Source: an uncultured Lachnospiraceae bacterium (GTDB taxonomy: Bacteria; Bacillota; Clostridia; Lachnospirales; Lachnospiraceae). Taken from it: DNA of 55,907 nucleotides. Location: positions 1 through 55,907 of the forward strand of contig CAJTQG010000019.1 of NCBI GenBank assembly GCA_910578605.1. Reading direction: 5' to 3'. Shown piece by piece: positions 16,726 to 25,841 of this stretch (positions are counted from its first letter, which is position 1; each line of letters begins with the position of its first letter). The notes under the pieces are model-generated. The model saw nothing but the letters and a program-made list of their open reading frames with translations, was not told the DNA's origin and did not search any database. Position numbers and translations under genes: made by a program.

Positions 16726-17625
16726 ATGTTGCGAATAGGTTCTCATGTTGGAATGAATGGCAAGGAGATGATGCTTGGCTCTGCTAAAGAGGCGTATGGG
16801 TACGGAGCCAATACTTTTATGGCATATACAGGCGCTCCTCAAAATACAAGAAGAAAAGAAGTATCCCAGCTTCGAATAGAGGAGGCATGGGAATATATGA
16901 AGGAGCATGATATTGGCGATATTGTTGTGCATGCGCCCTATATTATCAACCTGGCGAATACTGTGAAACCGGAGATTTTTAAGCTGGCGGTGGAATTTTT
17001 GCAGGTGGAAATAGAGCGCACCCATGCTATGGGCGCTAAAATGCTTGTGCTTCACCCTGGTTCCCATGTGGGAGCAGGAGAAACGGAAGGAATAGCCCAG
17101 ATTATAAAAGGGTTAAATGAAGTGCTGACGAAAGATACCCCTATTCGCATAGCATTGGAAACTATGGCGGGGAAGGGAAGTGAGCTTGGAAAAAGCTTTG
17201 AGCAGATGGCTCAGATATATGACGGCGTAGTGCATCAGGACAAGCTGGGACTTTGTTTTGATACTTGTCATGTGCATGATGCGGGATACGATATTATCCA
17301 TGATTTTGATGGGGTGATTGAAGAATTAGACCGTTATGTGGGGAAAAAGGAAGTGCTTGTATTTCATATTAATGATAGTAAAAATGAGAGGGGCGCCGCA
17401 AAGGACAGACATGAAAATATCGGGTTTGGACATATTGGTTTTCCCGCTCTGTATAAAATTGTGCATCATAAGGATTTTGAAGATACAGTGAAGATACTTG
17501 AGACGCCCTATGTTGCTTTGGAGGACAGTAAAGAGAGCTTTCCTCCCTATAAATATGAAATAGAAATGCTTAGAACAGGTGAATTTGATAAAAATATAAA
17601 GGAGAAAATCTGCGCAAAAGCATAG
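16726..17625 (+). CDS. nfo: Endonuclease IV (AP endonuclease)
   Basis: Cuts the DNA backbone 5' of abasic sites in base excision repair; a zinc-dependent TIM-barrel enzyme. The 299-residue product matches the usual length. It starts LRIGSHVGMNG and carries the family signatures LVLHPGSHVG (about 114-123), ALETMAGKGSELG (about 145-157), LCFDTCHVHDAGYD (about 176-189) and FHINDSKNERGAAKDRHENI (about 215-234), which supply the metal-binding His, Glu and Asp residues. TGGAGGA places the start at 16726 and not at the upstream TTG at 16699. The gene stands alone, with a permease gene 124 bp downstream on the same strand. Confidence 0.97.
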   Translation: MLRIGSHVGMNGKEMMLGSAKEAYGYGANTFMAYTGAPQNTRRKEVSQLRIEEAWEYMKEHDIGDIVVHAPYIINLANTVKPEIFKLAVEFLQVEIERTHAMGAKMLVLHPGSHVGAGETEGIAQIIKGLNEVLTKDTPIRIALETMAGKGSELGKSFEQMAQIYDGVVHQDKLGLCFDTCHVHDAGYDIIHDFDGVIEELDRYVGKKEVLVFHINDSKNERGAAKDRHENIGFGHIGFPALYKIVHHKDFEDTVKILETPYVALEDSKESFPPYKYEIEMLRTGEFDKNIKEKICAKA

Positions 17626-17749
17626 GAGTATATAAAAGGATACATGTTTCAATGACAAAAGAAAAGTACAAGTCCCCGATTGGCAGCATATATTGTATAT
17701 AGAAATTTGGAGATATAGGAGAGGAGAGAAAAGAGAAGGGAGGGATGGC

Positions 17750-18688
17750 ATGGAGGAACTGATTTTTAGCTTAAACGCCACAGTGCCTTTGTTTTTGGTA
17801 GTGATATGCGGATATTTGTTATATCAGAGAGGAATGCTGACGGAGGAGTTTGTGGCAGTTGCCAATAAATTTAATTTTCAAATTGCGCTGCCGGCTCTCG
17901 TCATAAGGGATTTGTCATCAGCAGATTTTAGGGAAGTTTGGGATATGAAATTTGTATTTTTTTGTGCACTAACCACTACCATATCCTTTTTTGTTATTTG
18001 GGGTTTGGCAAAGATTTTTATAAGGGAGAGGGGCATGAGGGGCGCTTTTGTTCAGGCATCTTACCGCAGCAGCGCCGCAATTTTAGGCTTTGCGCTGATA
18101 CAAAATATATATGGGGAATCGGTGATGACGCCGCTTATGATTATCGGCTGTGTTCCTCTCTTTAATATATTTGCAGTGCTGGTGCTTACTTTTGAGGGAG
18201 ATGGTACAGGAAATAAATCCATTAAAGATGCTTGCAGGGAAATTATAAGAAATCCTATTATTATTGGTATTATAATCGGTGTTATACTTTCCCTGCAAAA
18301 CATAAATTTTCCTAAGATGCTTAAGAGTACAGTGAATTCTTTTGCGGTGCTGGCTTCACCTCTGGCGCTGTTGGCTCTTGGTGCTGGCTTTCGGGGCAGG
18401 GAGGCCATTGCTAAGCTCAGATCTACCATAGCAGCCAGCTTGATCAAGCTGGTAATTTTGCCGGTAATCTTTTTGCCGGTGGCTGTGTGGCTGGGATTTC
18501 GGGAGGATGGTTTAATTGCCATATTGATTATGCTTGGTTCTCCCACTACAGTGAGCAGCTATGTAATGGCAAAAAATATGGGTGGAGATGAAATTCTCAC
18601 GTCCTCAGTGGTGGTGGTGACTACTATGCTCTCCGCATTTTCCATTACTGCTATACTGTTTGCTCTTAGAAGTTTGGCTCTTGTATAA
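17750..18688 (+). CDS. AEC-family transporter (auxin efflux carrier/malate permease type)
   Basis: Integral membrane permease of 312 residues with about ten hydrophobic segments, a glycine/serine-rich break near the middle and the typical start ATVPLFLVVICGYLLYQRGM. Family signs include FNFQIALPALVIRDLS (about 42-57) and the late SPTTVSSYVMAKNMGGDE (about 265-282), the conserved second-half motif of AEC proteins. Members move organic acids or other small anions; the substrate here cannot be inferred. GGGAGGG fixes the ATG at 17750; the longer open frame upstream is untranslated. No regulator or metabolic gene is adjacent, so the context gives no clue. Confidence 0.9.
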   Translation: MEELIFSLNATVPLFLVVICGYLLYQRGMLTEEFVAVANKFNFQIALPALVIRDLSSADFREVWDMKFVFFCALTTTISFFVIWGLAKIFIRERGMRGAFVQASYRSSAAILGFALIQNIYGESVMTPLMIIGCVPLFNIFAVLVLTFEGDGTGNKSIKDACREIIRNPIIIGIIIGVILSLQNINFPKMLKSTVNSFAVLASPLALLALGAGFRGREAIAKLRSTIAASLIKLVILPVIFLPVAVWLGFREDGLIAILIMLGSPTTVSSYVMAKNMGGDEILTSSVVVVTTMLSAFSITAILFALRSLALV

Positions 18689-18925
18689 GGGATAGATCAT
18701 ATATAGGACAATACATATACTGAAATAAAATAAAATGAATTCAAAATATAACATAATATATCAATGAATATAGAAAAATAGAATAATAATGAAAAATTAT
18801 TATGAAAGAACAATACTGATGCAAATTAAAAATTTAGTAAAAATAAATAAAAGCAGTAAAAAATAAACAAAAAAGAATTATAAAAAATAAAATAATAAAG
18901 TGAAAACCCAATGAAGGAGGTAAAG

Positions 18926-20728
18926 ATGGCAGAGCAGTTAAAGAAAAGACATGAGGTGAGAATCGAGAACACATGGAATTTGGAGGCTATATTTGAGAAC
19001 GACCAGGCTTGGGAGAGGGAGCTTGCCCTGATAGAGAAGGAAATACCGAAGTTGGCAGAATTTAAAGGAAAACTGGGGGAGAGCTCAGAGCTTCTGCTTT
19101 CCTGTCTGCAAAAGCAAGATGAGGTTTTTAGCAGGGCCCAGAGACTTTATGTGTATGCCAATATGAAATCCCATGAAGATTTGGGAAATAATCATTATCA
19201 AGGGATGGCAGCAAAAGCCCAGACAATGCTTACAACCCTGTTTGAAGCGGCATCCTATTTTGAGCCGGAGATTTTAGAGATTCCAGAACAGCTATTAGAG
19301 CAATTTCTCAAACAGCAGGAGGGCTTGCAGTTATATAAAAGAAAATTAGAACAAATCTTGTTGGAGAAGGAGCATACCCTCAATACTCAGATGGAGGAAA
19401 TGCTGGCAAAGATGAATGACGTGTGCCAGGGCCCTGAGGATATTTTTACCCTTTTTGACAATGTGGATTTACAGTTTCCAGTAATAAAAGGGGAGGATGG
19501 ACAAGATATACAAATTACCCACGGTCGTTATATATCCCTTTTGGAAAGCAGGGACAGACAAGTGAGGCGTGACGCATTTATGGGTTTATATCATACTTAC
19601 GAGAAATATAAAAATACCTTGGCGGCTACCTACAGCGCCAGTGTAAAGAAAGATGTGTTTCTGGCAAATGTGAGAAAGTATCAGTCTGCAAGACACAGAG
19701 CATTATTTCAAAGCAGAATACCGGTGGAGGTATATGATAATCTTATAGACAGCGTTCACAAGCATTTAGGTTCTATGTATCGCTATGTGGCTTTGCGTCG
19801 GCGGGCGCTGAAGGTGGAGGAGCTGCATATGTATGACCTGTATGTTCCCATTGTGTCAGGGATAGATTACAAGGTTGACTTTCAGACGGCAAAGGAAATG
19901 GTAAAGGATGGACTTGCTTTCATGGGACAAGAGTACCTGGATATTTTGCAGGAGGGCTTTGATAACCGCTGGATTGATGTGTACGAAAATCAGGGAAAGA
20001 AAAGTGGGGCATACTCTTGGGGAGCATATGGAACAATGCCTTATGTTTTATTGAACTATGATGGAAGTTTAAACAATGTATTTACTCTTGCCCACGAGAT
20101 GGGGCACTCTCTCCATAGCTATTATTCGTCAAAAAATCAGCCCTTTGTGTACTCCGATTATCATATCTTTGTGGCGGAGGTGGCGTCTACCTGCAATGAG
20201 TCGCTGTTGATTCATCATCTGATGAAGAGGGCAAAGGACAAAAAGGAAAAGGCATATTTAATCAATTATTTTTTGGAGCAGTTTCGCGGTACTCTGTTTC
20301 GCCAGACGATGTTTGGGGAATTTGAGAAGCTTACCCATGAGATGACAGAGAGGGGAGAGGCATTAAACAGTGAGAATATGTGTGACATTTACTACTCCTT
20401 GAACCAGCAGTATTTTGGACAAGATATGGTGATTGACAGGGAAATCGCCATGGAGTGGGCTAGAATTCCCCATTTTTATAATGCATTTTATGTGTATCAG
20501 TATGCCACTGGATTTTCGGCAGCCATTGCACTTTCTAAGAGAATTATGGAGGAGGGGAAAAGTGCAGTGGAGGATTATATGAAATTTTTAAAGGGGGGAA
20601 GTTCTATGGACCCGTTAAAGCTTCTTCAAACAGCAGGGGTGGATATGTCAAAGAAGGAGCCCGTGGAGGCAGCTTTGCACATATTTGACCGACTGGTGGA
20701 GGAGTTAGAACAACTGTTGGATGATTGA
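18926..20728 (+). CDS. pepF: Oligoendopeptidase F
   Basis: Cytoplasmic M3-family zinc metallopeptidase that trims oligopeptides of roughly 7-17 residues. The 600-residue length is typical. The N-terminal helical PepF domain (about 110-180) is followed by the M3 catalytic domain with HEMGH (His390 to His394) as the zinc-binding motif and a downstream glutamate in FVAEVASTCNE. GAYSWGAYGTMPYVLLNY just before it is characteristic of the PepF/PepB branch. The start at 18926 is chosen because AAGGAGGT lies 5 bases before it; an ATG at 18911 would place that site inside the gene. A 237-bp AT-rich spacer precedes it and a strong terminator follows. Confidence 0.97.
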   Translation: MAEQLKKRHEVRIENTWNLEAIFENDQAWERELALIEKEIPKLAEFKGKLGESSELLLSCLQKQDEVFSRAQRLYVYANMKSHEDLGNNHYQGMAAKAQTMLTTLFEAASYFEPEILEIPEQLLEQFLKQQEGLQLYKRKLEQILLEKEHTLNTQMEEMLAKMNDVCQGPEDIFTLFDNVDLQFPVIKGEDGQDIQITHGRYISLLESRDRQVRRDAFMGLYHTYEKYKNTLAATYSASVKKDVFLANVRKYQSARHRALFQSRIPVEVYDNLIDSVHKHLGSMYRYVALRRRALKVEELHMYDLYVPIVSGIDYKVDFQTAKEMVKDGLAFMGQEYLDILQEGFDNRWIDVYENQGKKSGAYSWGAYGTMPYVLLNYDGSLNNVFTLAHEMGHSLHSYYSSKNQPFVYSDYHIFVAEVASTCNESLLIHHLMKRAKDKKEKAYLINYFLEQFRGTLFRQTMFGEFEKLTHEMTERGEALNSENMCDIYYSLNQQYFGQDMVIDREIAMEWARIPHFYNAFYVYQYATGFSAAIALSKRIMEEGKSAVEDYMKFLKGGSSMDPLKLLQTAGVDMSKKEPVEAALHIFDRLVEELEQLLDD

Positions 20729-20736
20729 GCATGTTT

Positions 20737-20786
20737 CAGGAAAACATACCCATTTGAATTTTTTTCAGATGGGTATGTTCTGTTTT
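20737..20786 (+). terminator. Terminator after pepF
   Basis: AACATACCCAT (20743-20753) pairs perfectly with ATGGGTATGTT (20769-20779), and flanking CAG/CTG extends the stem. The loop carries a T run and TGTTTTG follows. It separates pepF from the signalling genes. Confidence 0.75.
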
Positions 20787-20898
20787 GTGAGTAAAGCAAA
20801 AGAAACTGATAAAAACGGTTCACAATTCGTCCCAAACATAGTAAAATATATTATATATTTTTGTACGAATTATGAATTATATATTAGGAGGTCTAGAA

Positions 20899-21831
20899 AT
20901 GAAATACAAATTATTATTGGCGGGAAACAATCAATCATTGATAGAAGATTTCTTTTATATGATGGGAAAAGAGTTTGAGTGTCAATCTACATCTATTCGT
21001 TTTCCAGATGTTGCTTCTCATGTGAAATACTTTGAGCCAGATGCATTAGTCTACTGTATCACGGAGGAGTCAAAAGAAAACTTTAAAAAATTTGCAGAAG
21101 CACTCTGTCAACTAGAGAGAAACAGTGTAAAACTTATTTTAATCGGAGACAGGGAGAGTTGTACTACTTTTGAAAGTGTGGCAGCAGGTATGGTGAAGCT
21201 TACATTGGTGAAGCCTGTTACTGCAACAGCTATTCAAGAGCGAGTGTTAAAGTTTCTTGCGGAGCAGCAGAGAATCATTCAGGCTGAAAAGAGTAAGAAG
21301 GAGAAATTGCTGCAGGAGAAACGGATGAAGGAGGCAGAAGAACAAAAAGCACAGGCAGAGAAGAAGATGGAGGAAAAAATACGCCAAATCTATGAGGAGA
21401 AGAAGCAGCAGGAGGAGCAGCATGCACAACAGCAGCAGAATCAAAAAGCAATTCCTGCAAGTTCAGACGGCAGCAAACATATATTAGTGATTGATGATGA
21501 CCCTCGGATGCTCCGTCTGATTAAAGAGGAATTGAGGGAGGAGTATAATGTGGCCACAGCAGTCAGCGGTAAAGTAGCCATGAAATTTTTGGAGAGAAAA
21601 CGCACCAATTTGATATTGTTGGATTATGAGATGCCGGAAGAGGACGGACCAACGGTTCTGGCAAAATTAAGGGAGAATCCCCAAACGAAAAATATACCAG
21701 TAGTATTTTTGACAGGAATCAATGAAAGTGAGAAAATTCAGAAGGTTCTGGCTATGAAGCCTCAAGGTTATTTATTGAAGCCTATTGAGTCAACCAAACT
21801 GTTTCAAACTATTCGCAAGGTAATCGGATAG
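20899..21831 (+). CDS. Response regulator with two receiver-like domains joined by a coiled coil
   Basis: A 310-residue signalling protein without a DNA-binding output domain. Residues 1 to about 120 look like a degenerate receiver: the alpha/beta pattern and a late LVKP are present, but the acidic cluster and phospho-acceptor Asp are not evident. A highly charged coiled coil rich in Glu, Lys and Gln follows (about 120-190), then a canonical receiver (about 193-308) with acidic pocket IDDDP, phospho-acceptor Asp242 in LLDYEMP, the Thr of FLTG and Lys294 in LLKP. GGAGGT sets the start at 20899. The hybrid kinase begins 26 bp after the stop, so the two form a likely phosphorelay pair in one transcript. 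The output may be protein-protein contact. Confidence 0.88.
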   Translation: MKYKLLLAGNNQSLIEDFFYMMGKEFECQSTSIRFPDVASHVKYFEPDALVYCITEESKENFKKFAEALCQLERNSVKLILIGDRESCTTFESVAAGMVKLTLVKPVTATAIQERVLKFLAEQQRIIQAEKSKKEKLLQEKRMKEAEEQKAQAEKKMEEKIRQIYEEKKQQEEQHAQQQQNQKAIPASSDGSKHILVIDDDPRMLRLIKEELREEYNVATAVSGKVAMKFLERKRTNLILLDYEMPEEDGPTVLAKLRENPQTKNIPVVFLTGINESEKIQKVLAMKPQGYLLKPIESTKLFQTIRKVIG

Positions 21832-21857
21832 CTGTTTCATATCAGGGAGGTGTTTGT

Positions 21858-24611
21858 ATGGAGTTAGGAATGATAGAGAATTTGATAGATGATAGATATA
21901 TAGATACAGAATTTTTGGAGGAGGATTTATATATTACAGATTTGATAGATTCCGAGACGCTGCAACAGGTGCAGGAGGCTTTTTGTGAACTGAGCAATAT
22001 AGCAGCTGGCATTGCCGACACTAATGGGGTTGCAGTGACGAAGGATTCCATCTCCTCGGATTTTTGTATGAATTATAATAAGAAATCTACATTAGGCCGT
22101 TATCGCTGTGAGCAGTGTGATAGGCGGGGCGGTGAGAAGGCGCTGAAGATGGGAAAGACAGTGATTTATTACTGTCATACAGGTCTGGTAGATTTTGCAT
22201 CTCCTATTGTCGTACACGGAAAAATGATTGGCTGTATTATCGGCGGACAGCTGCGGGTGGGGGAATTGGATGAGGCAAAGCTGCGCCGTATTGCGGAGGA
22301 GATAGATGTGGATCCGGACAAATATGTGGAGGCGGCAAGGAAAATCCGCCTGGTACACAAGGATGAATTAGACAGGGCCACTATCTTTTTACATAAAATT
22401 TCAGATGTATTATCCAGTATGGCGTACAATAAGTACAGGGTGATACAGGCAAACAAGGAAGTGGCAAAGGCAGCCCAGATGAAATCGGATTTTCTTGCCA
22501 ATATGAGCCATGAGATACGCACTCCTATGAATGCTGTAATTGGAATGGCGGAAATGTCTTTGCGGGAGGAGCTGCCTGCGGCAGCCAGGGAATATATCAA
22601 TCAGATTATCTCATCAGGAAAAACCTTGTTGGCAATAATCAATGATATTCTGGATTTTTCAAAGATAGAGTCGGGGAAGATGGATATTGATGTGAGCGAG
22701 TATGAGCTTATGTCCATTGTAAATGATGTGGCCAATATTATTATGACTAGAATTGGCGACAAGGATGTGGAACTGATTCTAGATATTGCGCCGGATATGC
22801 CAAGAAAACTTATGGGGGATATTAACCGCTTAAAGCAGATTATCATTAATCTTTCCAATAATGCGGTGAAATTCACTCAAAAAGGTCAGGTGGTTTTGGA
22901 GATTGATTATGAAAAACAGTCAGATGACGAAGTGATTTTGCATGTTTCCGTGAGGGATACGGGAATTGGTATTAAAAAGCAAGATATAAAGACGCTGTTT
23001 CAATCTTTTCAGCAGCTAGACAGCAAGAGAAATCGCAATATTGAGGGTACCGGACTTGGCCTTGCTATCTCAAAAAATTTATTGGAGCTAATGGGAGGCA
23101 AGATATGGGTGGAGAGTGAGTACGGAAAGGGGAGTGTATTTTCTTTTACTCTTCCCCAAAAAATATTTGACAGCAAACCTAGTGTGGTGGTAAAGGAACA
23201 GGAAAATATAGTGGCGGCCGGACTAATTTCCAATGTTTTTTTGAAAAATCATATGAAGAAGAATATGGAAAAATTAGGGGTGCGCTATTTGGAATTGGAG
23301 TCGGAGGATGAGTTAGAATCTGCATTGAAGGAAAATGTGACATTCTTTTTTATCAGTCAGATTATGTTTTCGGATGCAGTGGGGCAGTTTGTAGAAAGTC
23401 ATCCGGAAGTTACTGGTATTTTGATGATTGATTTCAGAGATTCTGTAAAATATAAAATCAATAATCTCTTGATTGTAAAAAAACCAGTGTATGTATTAAA
23501 TATTGCAGCAATTTTTAATCATGAAGATATTCATATGGGATATAATCATTTCTACCATGACGACTTTGAGTTTGTGGCGCCGGAAGCAGAAATTTTGATT
23601 GTGGATGACAATGCTATCAATCTCACAGTGGCAGAAGGGCTTCTTAAGCCATTGGAAATGAAAATAGACACTGCAGCTAGCGGCAAGGAGGCGGTGGATA
23701 TGATTTCTGCCAAAAAATATGACATTATTTTTATGGACCATATGATGCCGGATTTGGACGGAGTGGAAACTACCCATATTATCAGGCGGTTTTATAAAGA
23801 ATATGATGATGTGCCGATTATCGCCTTGACAGCCAATGCTGTAAATGGGACGAAGGAAATGTTTTTAAGTGAGGGAATGAATGATTTTGTGGCGAAGCCC
23901 ATAGAGATGCGTACTATGACATCGAAATTGTACCGTTGGCTTCCCCAGGAAAAAATACAAAAGCTCTATAAAGGGGAAGAGAAAGGGAAGGAACAGGGGC
24001 AGGAGGAGAAGAAGGAAGAGATTGAAATTCAAGGCTTAGATACAAAAACAGCTCTTGGACTTCTTGGGGGAGAGAAATTATTCTGGGCAGTCTTAAAGGA
24101 CTATTATCATGTAATAGAGAAGAAGGCGGCTTTGATTAAAGAATTGGAGGAGCAGGAGGAGCTGCACAGATATACAATAGAAGTCCATGCGTTAAAAAGT
24201 GCCTCTAAACAGATTGGCGCCTTGAGTTTGTCAGAGATGGCTGCTAAGATGGAGAAGGCTGGAAATGACAATAATGCTGCTCTTATTCACCAGTGTACGG
24301 ATGAGATGTTAGAGCAGTACCGCAGTTATATTGAAATTCTAAAACCATTTTTCCCGGAGGAGAAGAAAGAAAAAAAGATAAAGAGAGAACTGACAAATGA
24401 AATACTTTCCCGCTTTTTTAACGACCTGCGTGTTGCCATCGAGGAACTGGACATGGACAGGATGGAGGTAGTAATTGGGGAGATGGAGGAATATCAGTAT
24501 GATAAAGAACAGGATGAATTTTTCAGACAGATAAAAGATTCCATAGATGAATTTGATGTGGACCTCTGTGAGGAAATTGTACAAAAATGGGAAAGTGAAA
24601 TGACAAAATAA
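21858..24611 (+). CDS. PocR-domain hybrid sensor histidine kinase with receiver and HPt domains
   Basis: A 917-residue phosphorelay kinase with no membrane span, so it senses inside the cell. Order: PocR-type ligand domain (about 20-195) with FCELSNIAAGIADTNGVAV and a Cys pair in RCEQCDRRGG; histidine phosphotransfer/dimerisation segment with phospho-His218 in MSHEIRTPMN; ATPase with N-box NLSNNAVKFTQKG (about 333), DTGIGI and GTGLGLAI; a degenerate receiver (about 440-560); a canonical receiver with VDDN (about 580) and phospho-Asp627 in MDHMMPD; and an HPt domain with His777 in VHALKSASKQ. PocR domains bind small hydrocarbon derivatives or similar ligands. GGGAGGTG precedes the ATG. It is co-directional with, and 26 bp behind, the response regulator. 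Confidence 0.93.
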   Translation: MELGMIENLIDDRYIDTEFLEEDLYITDLIDSETLQQVQEAFCELSNIAAGIADTNGVAVTKDSISSDFCMNYNKKSTLGRYRCEQCDRRGGEKALKMGKTVIYYCHTGLVDFASPIVVHGKMIGCIIGGQLRVGELDEAKLRRIAEEIDVDPDKYVEAARKIRLVHKDELDRATIFLHKISDVLSSMAYNKYRVIQANKEVAKAAQMKSDFLANMSHEIRTPMNAVIGMAEMSLREELPAAAREYINQIISSGKTLLAIINDILDFSKIESGKMDIDVSEYELMSIVNDVANIIMTRIGDKDVELILDIAPDMPRKLMGDINRLKQIIINLSNNAVKFTQKGQVVLEIDYEKQSDDEVILHVSVRDTGIGIKKQDIKTLFQSFQQLDSKRNRNIEGTGLGLAISKNLLELMGGKIWVESEYGKGSVFSFTLPQKIFDSKPSVVVKEQENIVAAGLISNVFLKNHMKKNMEKLGVRYLELESEDELESALKENVTFFFISQIMFSDAVGQFVESHPEVTGILMIDFRDSVKYKINNLLIVKKPVYVLNIAAIFNHEDIHMGYNHFYHDDFEFVAPEAEILIVDDNAINLTVAEGLLKPLEMKIDTAASGKEAVDMISAKKYDIIFMDHMMPDLDGVETTHIIRRFYKEYDDVPIIALTANAVNGTKEMFLSEGMNDFVAKPIEMRTMTSKLYRWLPQEKIQKLYKGEEKGKEQGQEEKKEEIEIQGLDTKTALGLLGGEKLFWAVLKDYYHVIEKKAALIKELEEQEELHRYTIEVHALKSASKQIGALSLSEMAAKMEKAGNDNNAALIHQCTDEMLEQYRSYIEILKPFFPEEKKEKKIKRELTNEILSRFFNDLRVAIEELDMDRMEVVIGEMEEYQYDKEQDEFFRQIKDSIDEFDVDLCEEIVQKWESEMTK

Positions 24612-24625
24612 TATGTAATAGTGAG

Positions 24626-24666
24626 CTAATCCGTTGGTATTCAGTTCTCTGGGTACCAACGGATAG
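24626..24666 (+). terminator. Strong hairpin after the hybrid kinase
   Basis: ATCCGTTGGTA (24629-24639) pairs perfectly with TACCAACGGAT (24654-24664), 11 bp with a 14-nt loop, and flanking CTA/TAG extends it. There is no T run, so it may be a factor-dependent terminator, an mRNA 3'-end stabiliser or a bidirectional block before the tRNA gene. Confidence 0.5.
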
Positions 24667-24716
24667 TTATGGATTTTGAGAAAATGGAAAAATTTGATTG
24701 AAAAAGAAAAAAATGA

Positions 24717-24745
24717 TTGACAAATTATTTTGTTTTTGATATTAT
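24717..24745 (+). promoter_or_regulatory. Promoter of tRNA-Gly
   Basis: A perfect TTGACA at 24717-24722 and TATTAT at 24740-24745, 17 bp apart, with the tRNA starting 31 bp after the -10 box. Confidence 0.75.
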
Positions 24746-24776
24746 AATTAGCGTGCTTAAGGTAAGCAGTAAATAA

Positions 24777-24849
24777 GCGCGAGTGGCTCAGTTGGTGGAG
24801 CACGACCTTGCCAAGGTCGGGGTCGCGGGTTCGAGTCCCGTCTCGCGCT
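24777..24849 (+). tRNA. tRNA-Gly, anticodon GCC
   Basis: A 73-nt cloverleaf. Acceptor stem GCGCGAG (24777-24783) pairs fully with CTCGCGC (24842-24848), with T as discriminator. The D arm has GGCTCAGTTGGTGGAGC, the anticodon arm CGACC-TTGCCAA-GGTCG with anticodon GCC at 24810-24812, and the T arm GCGGG-TTCGAGT-CCCGT. CCA is not encoded; a T run follows at once. Confidence 0.97.
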
Positions 24850-24977
24850 TTTTTGCTGCGTGAGGGTTTGGTCTGCACAGTAAAAATGCTTTGTGGGATG
24901 TGTACAGAATGGAAAATAAGCTTGCTGTTTCCGGGCATGTATCCAGAAAAAGAGAGTATATGTTGTTGAATAGAATG

Positions 24978-25024
24978 ATAAGTCAAAAGGTTTGTTCATT
25001 AGCAGATTTTGACTTATTTTTTTT
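24978..25024 (+). terminator. Intrinsic terminator downstream of tRNA-Gly
   Basis: ATAAGTCAAAA (24978-24988) pairs perfectly with TTTTGACTTAT (25007-25017), followed by eight T residues. It ends transcription before the DADGDGICD protein gene. The 125 bp between the tRNA and this hairpin contain no convincing gene. Confidence 0.85.
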
Positions 25025-25058
25025 GCGAAAAATATATTTAAAATTTAACATATATGTC

Positions 25059-25086
25059 TTGCTATATATTGGCTATATGTTATAAT
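25059..25086 (+). promoter_or_regulatory. Predicted promoter of the DADGDGICD-repeat protein gene
   Basis: TTGCTA at 25059-25064 and TATAAT at 25081-25086 with a 16-bp spacer and an extended -10 TG at 25078-25079. It lies 74 bp before the ATG. Confidence 0.65.
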
Positions 25087-25160
25087 GAGGATGATGTATC
25101 ACAATGTTGATTTAGGTTACTGTTTTGTGTAATAATAATATGGATTAAGGAGGTAATGAT

Positions 25161-25811
25161 ATGAGTAGTTTTTTAACAGGAATTATCACAATAGCGCTGA
25201 TGCTTTCCGCTGGAGTTTCCAACAATCCTACTAATTTAAGCAGTGTAGCTTTTATGAAAACAAGTGCTGCTATTTCACAAAAATATGACAGTCAAGCTGG
25301 TCAGACCAGTGATGTGCAGCAAAGAGAGACAATAAAGATTGGCAGTGATGGGCAGCAAGAAAGTACTGTGAAGGATGACAGTGATGTACAGCAGGAGGAG
25401 ACAACAAAGGGTGACAATAAGCAGCAGAATGATGATTTCTATGATAACAGAACCATTAGTTGCAACAATAATGGAACTGGCTTGTGCAGTGAACAATGTG
25501 TAGATGCAGATGGAGACGGAATCTGTGACAATTATGCCAATAGAGGTGGAAAGGGAGGTTGTGACAATTTTGTAGATGCAGACGGAGATGGGATTTGTGA
25601 TCATCATCATGAAAATGCCCTTGGAGGTGGAATTTGTCACAACTATGTAGATGCAGACGGAGATGGAATCTGTGATAATTATGGCTCAGCTGGATATGGT
25701 AATCAGGAGTGTCCTACTTATGGCGCAGGTAATCAGTCAGGCGGATATAGACATGGTTCTGGCCATCACAGCAAAGGACATGGCAACAGAGGGAATGGTC
25801 ACTGCTGGTAA
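25161..25811 (+). CDS. Secreted protein with three DADGDGICD calcium-loop repeats
   Basis: A 216-residue protein of unknown function. The first 20-40 residues are hydrophobic and Ala/Ser-rich with few charges, consistent with a signal peptide. A Gln/Asp/Glu-rich low-complexity spacer (about 40-100) follows. Then come three copies of VDADGDGICD (about 113, 137 and 162), separated by Asn/Gly/Cys/His-rich links, and a Gly/His-rich tail ending GNGHCW. The loop D-x-D-x-D-G resembles calcium-binding dockerin or thrombospondin type 3 loops, and the paired cysteines suggest disulfides or metal ligands. AAGGAGGT precedes the ATG. YqeY follows 30 bp later on the same strand, with no obvious functional link. 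Confidence 0.75.
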   Translation: MSSFLTGIITIALMLSAGVSNNPTNLSSVAFMKTSAAISQKYDSQAGQTSDVQQRETIKIGSDGQQESTVKDDSDVQQEETTKGDNKQQNDDFYDNRTISCNNNGTGLCSEQCVDADGDGICDNYANRGGKGGCDNFVDADGDGICDHHHENALGGGICHNYVDADGDGICDNYGSAGYGNQECPTYGAGNQSGGYRHGSGHHSKGHGNRGNGHCW

Positions 25812-25841
25812 TCCATAATATAACAGCAAGAAAGGTGAATT

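Noticed and set aside
24891..25085. 64-codon open frame after tRNA-Gly
   Set aside because: It runs through a strong intrinsic terminator and the promoter of the next gene, and has no ribosome site.
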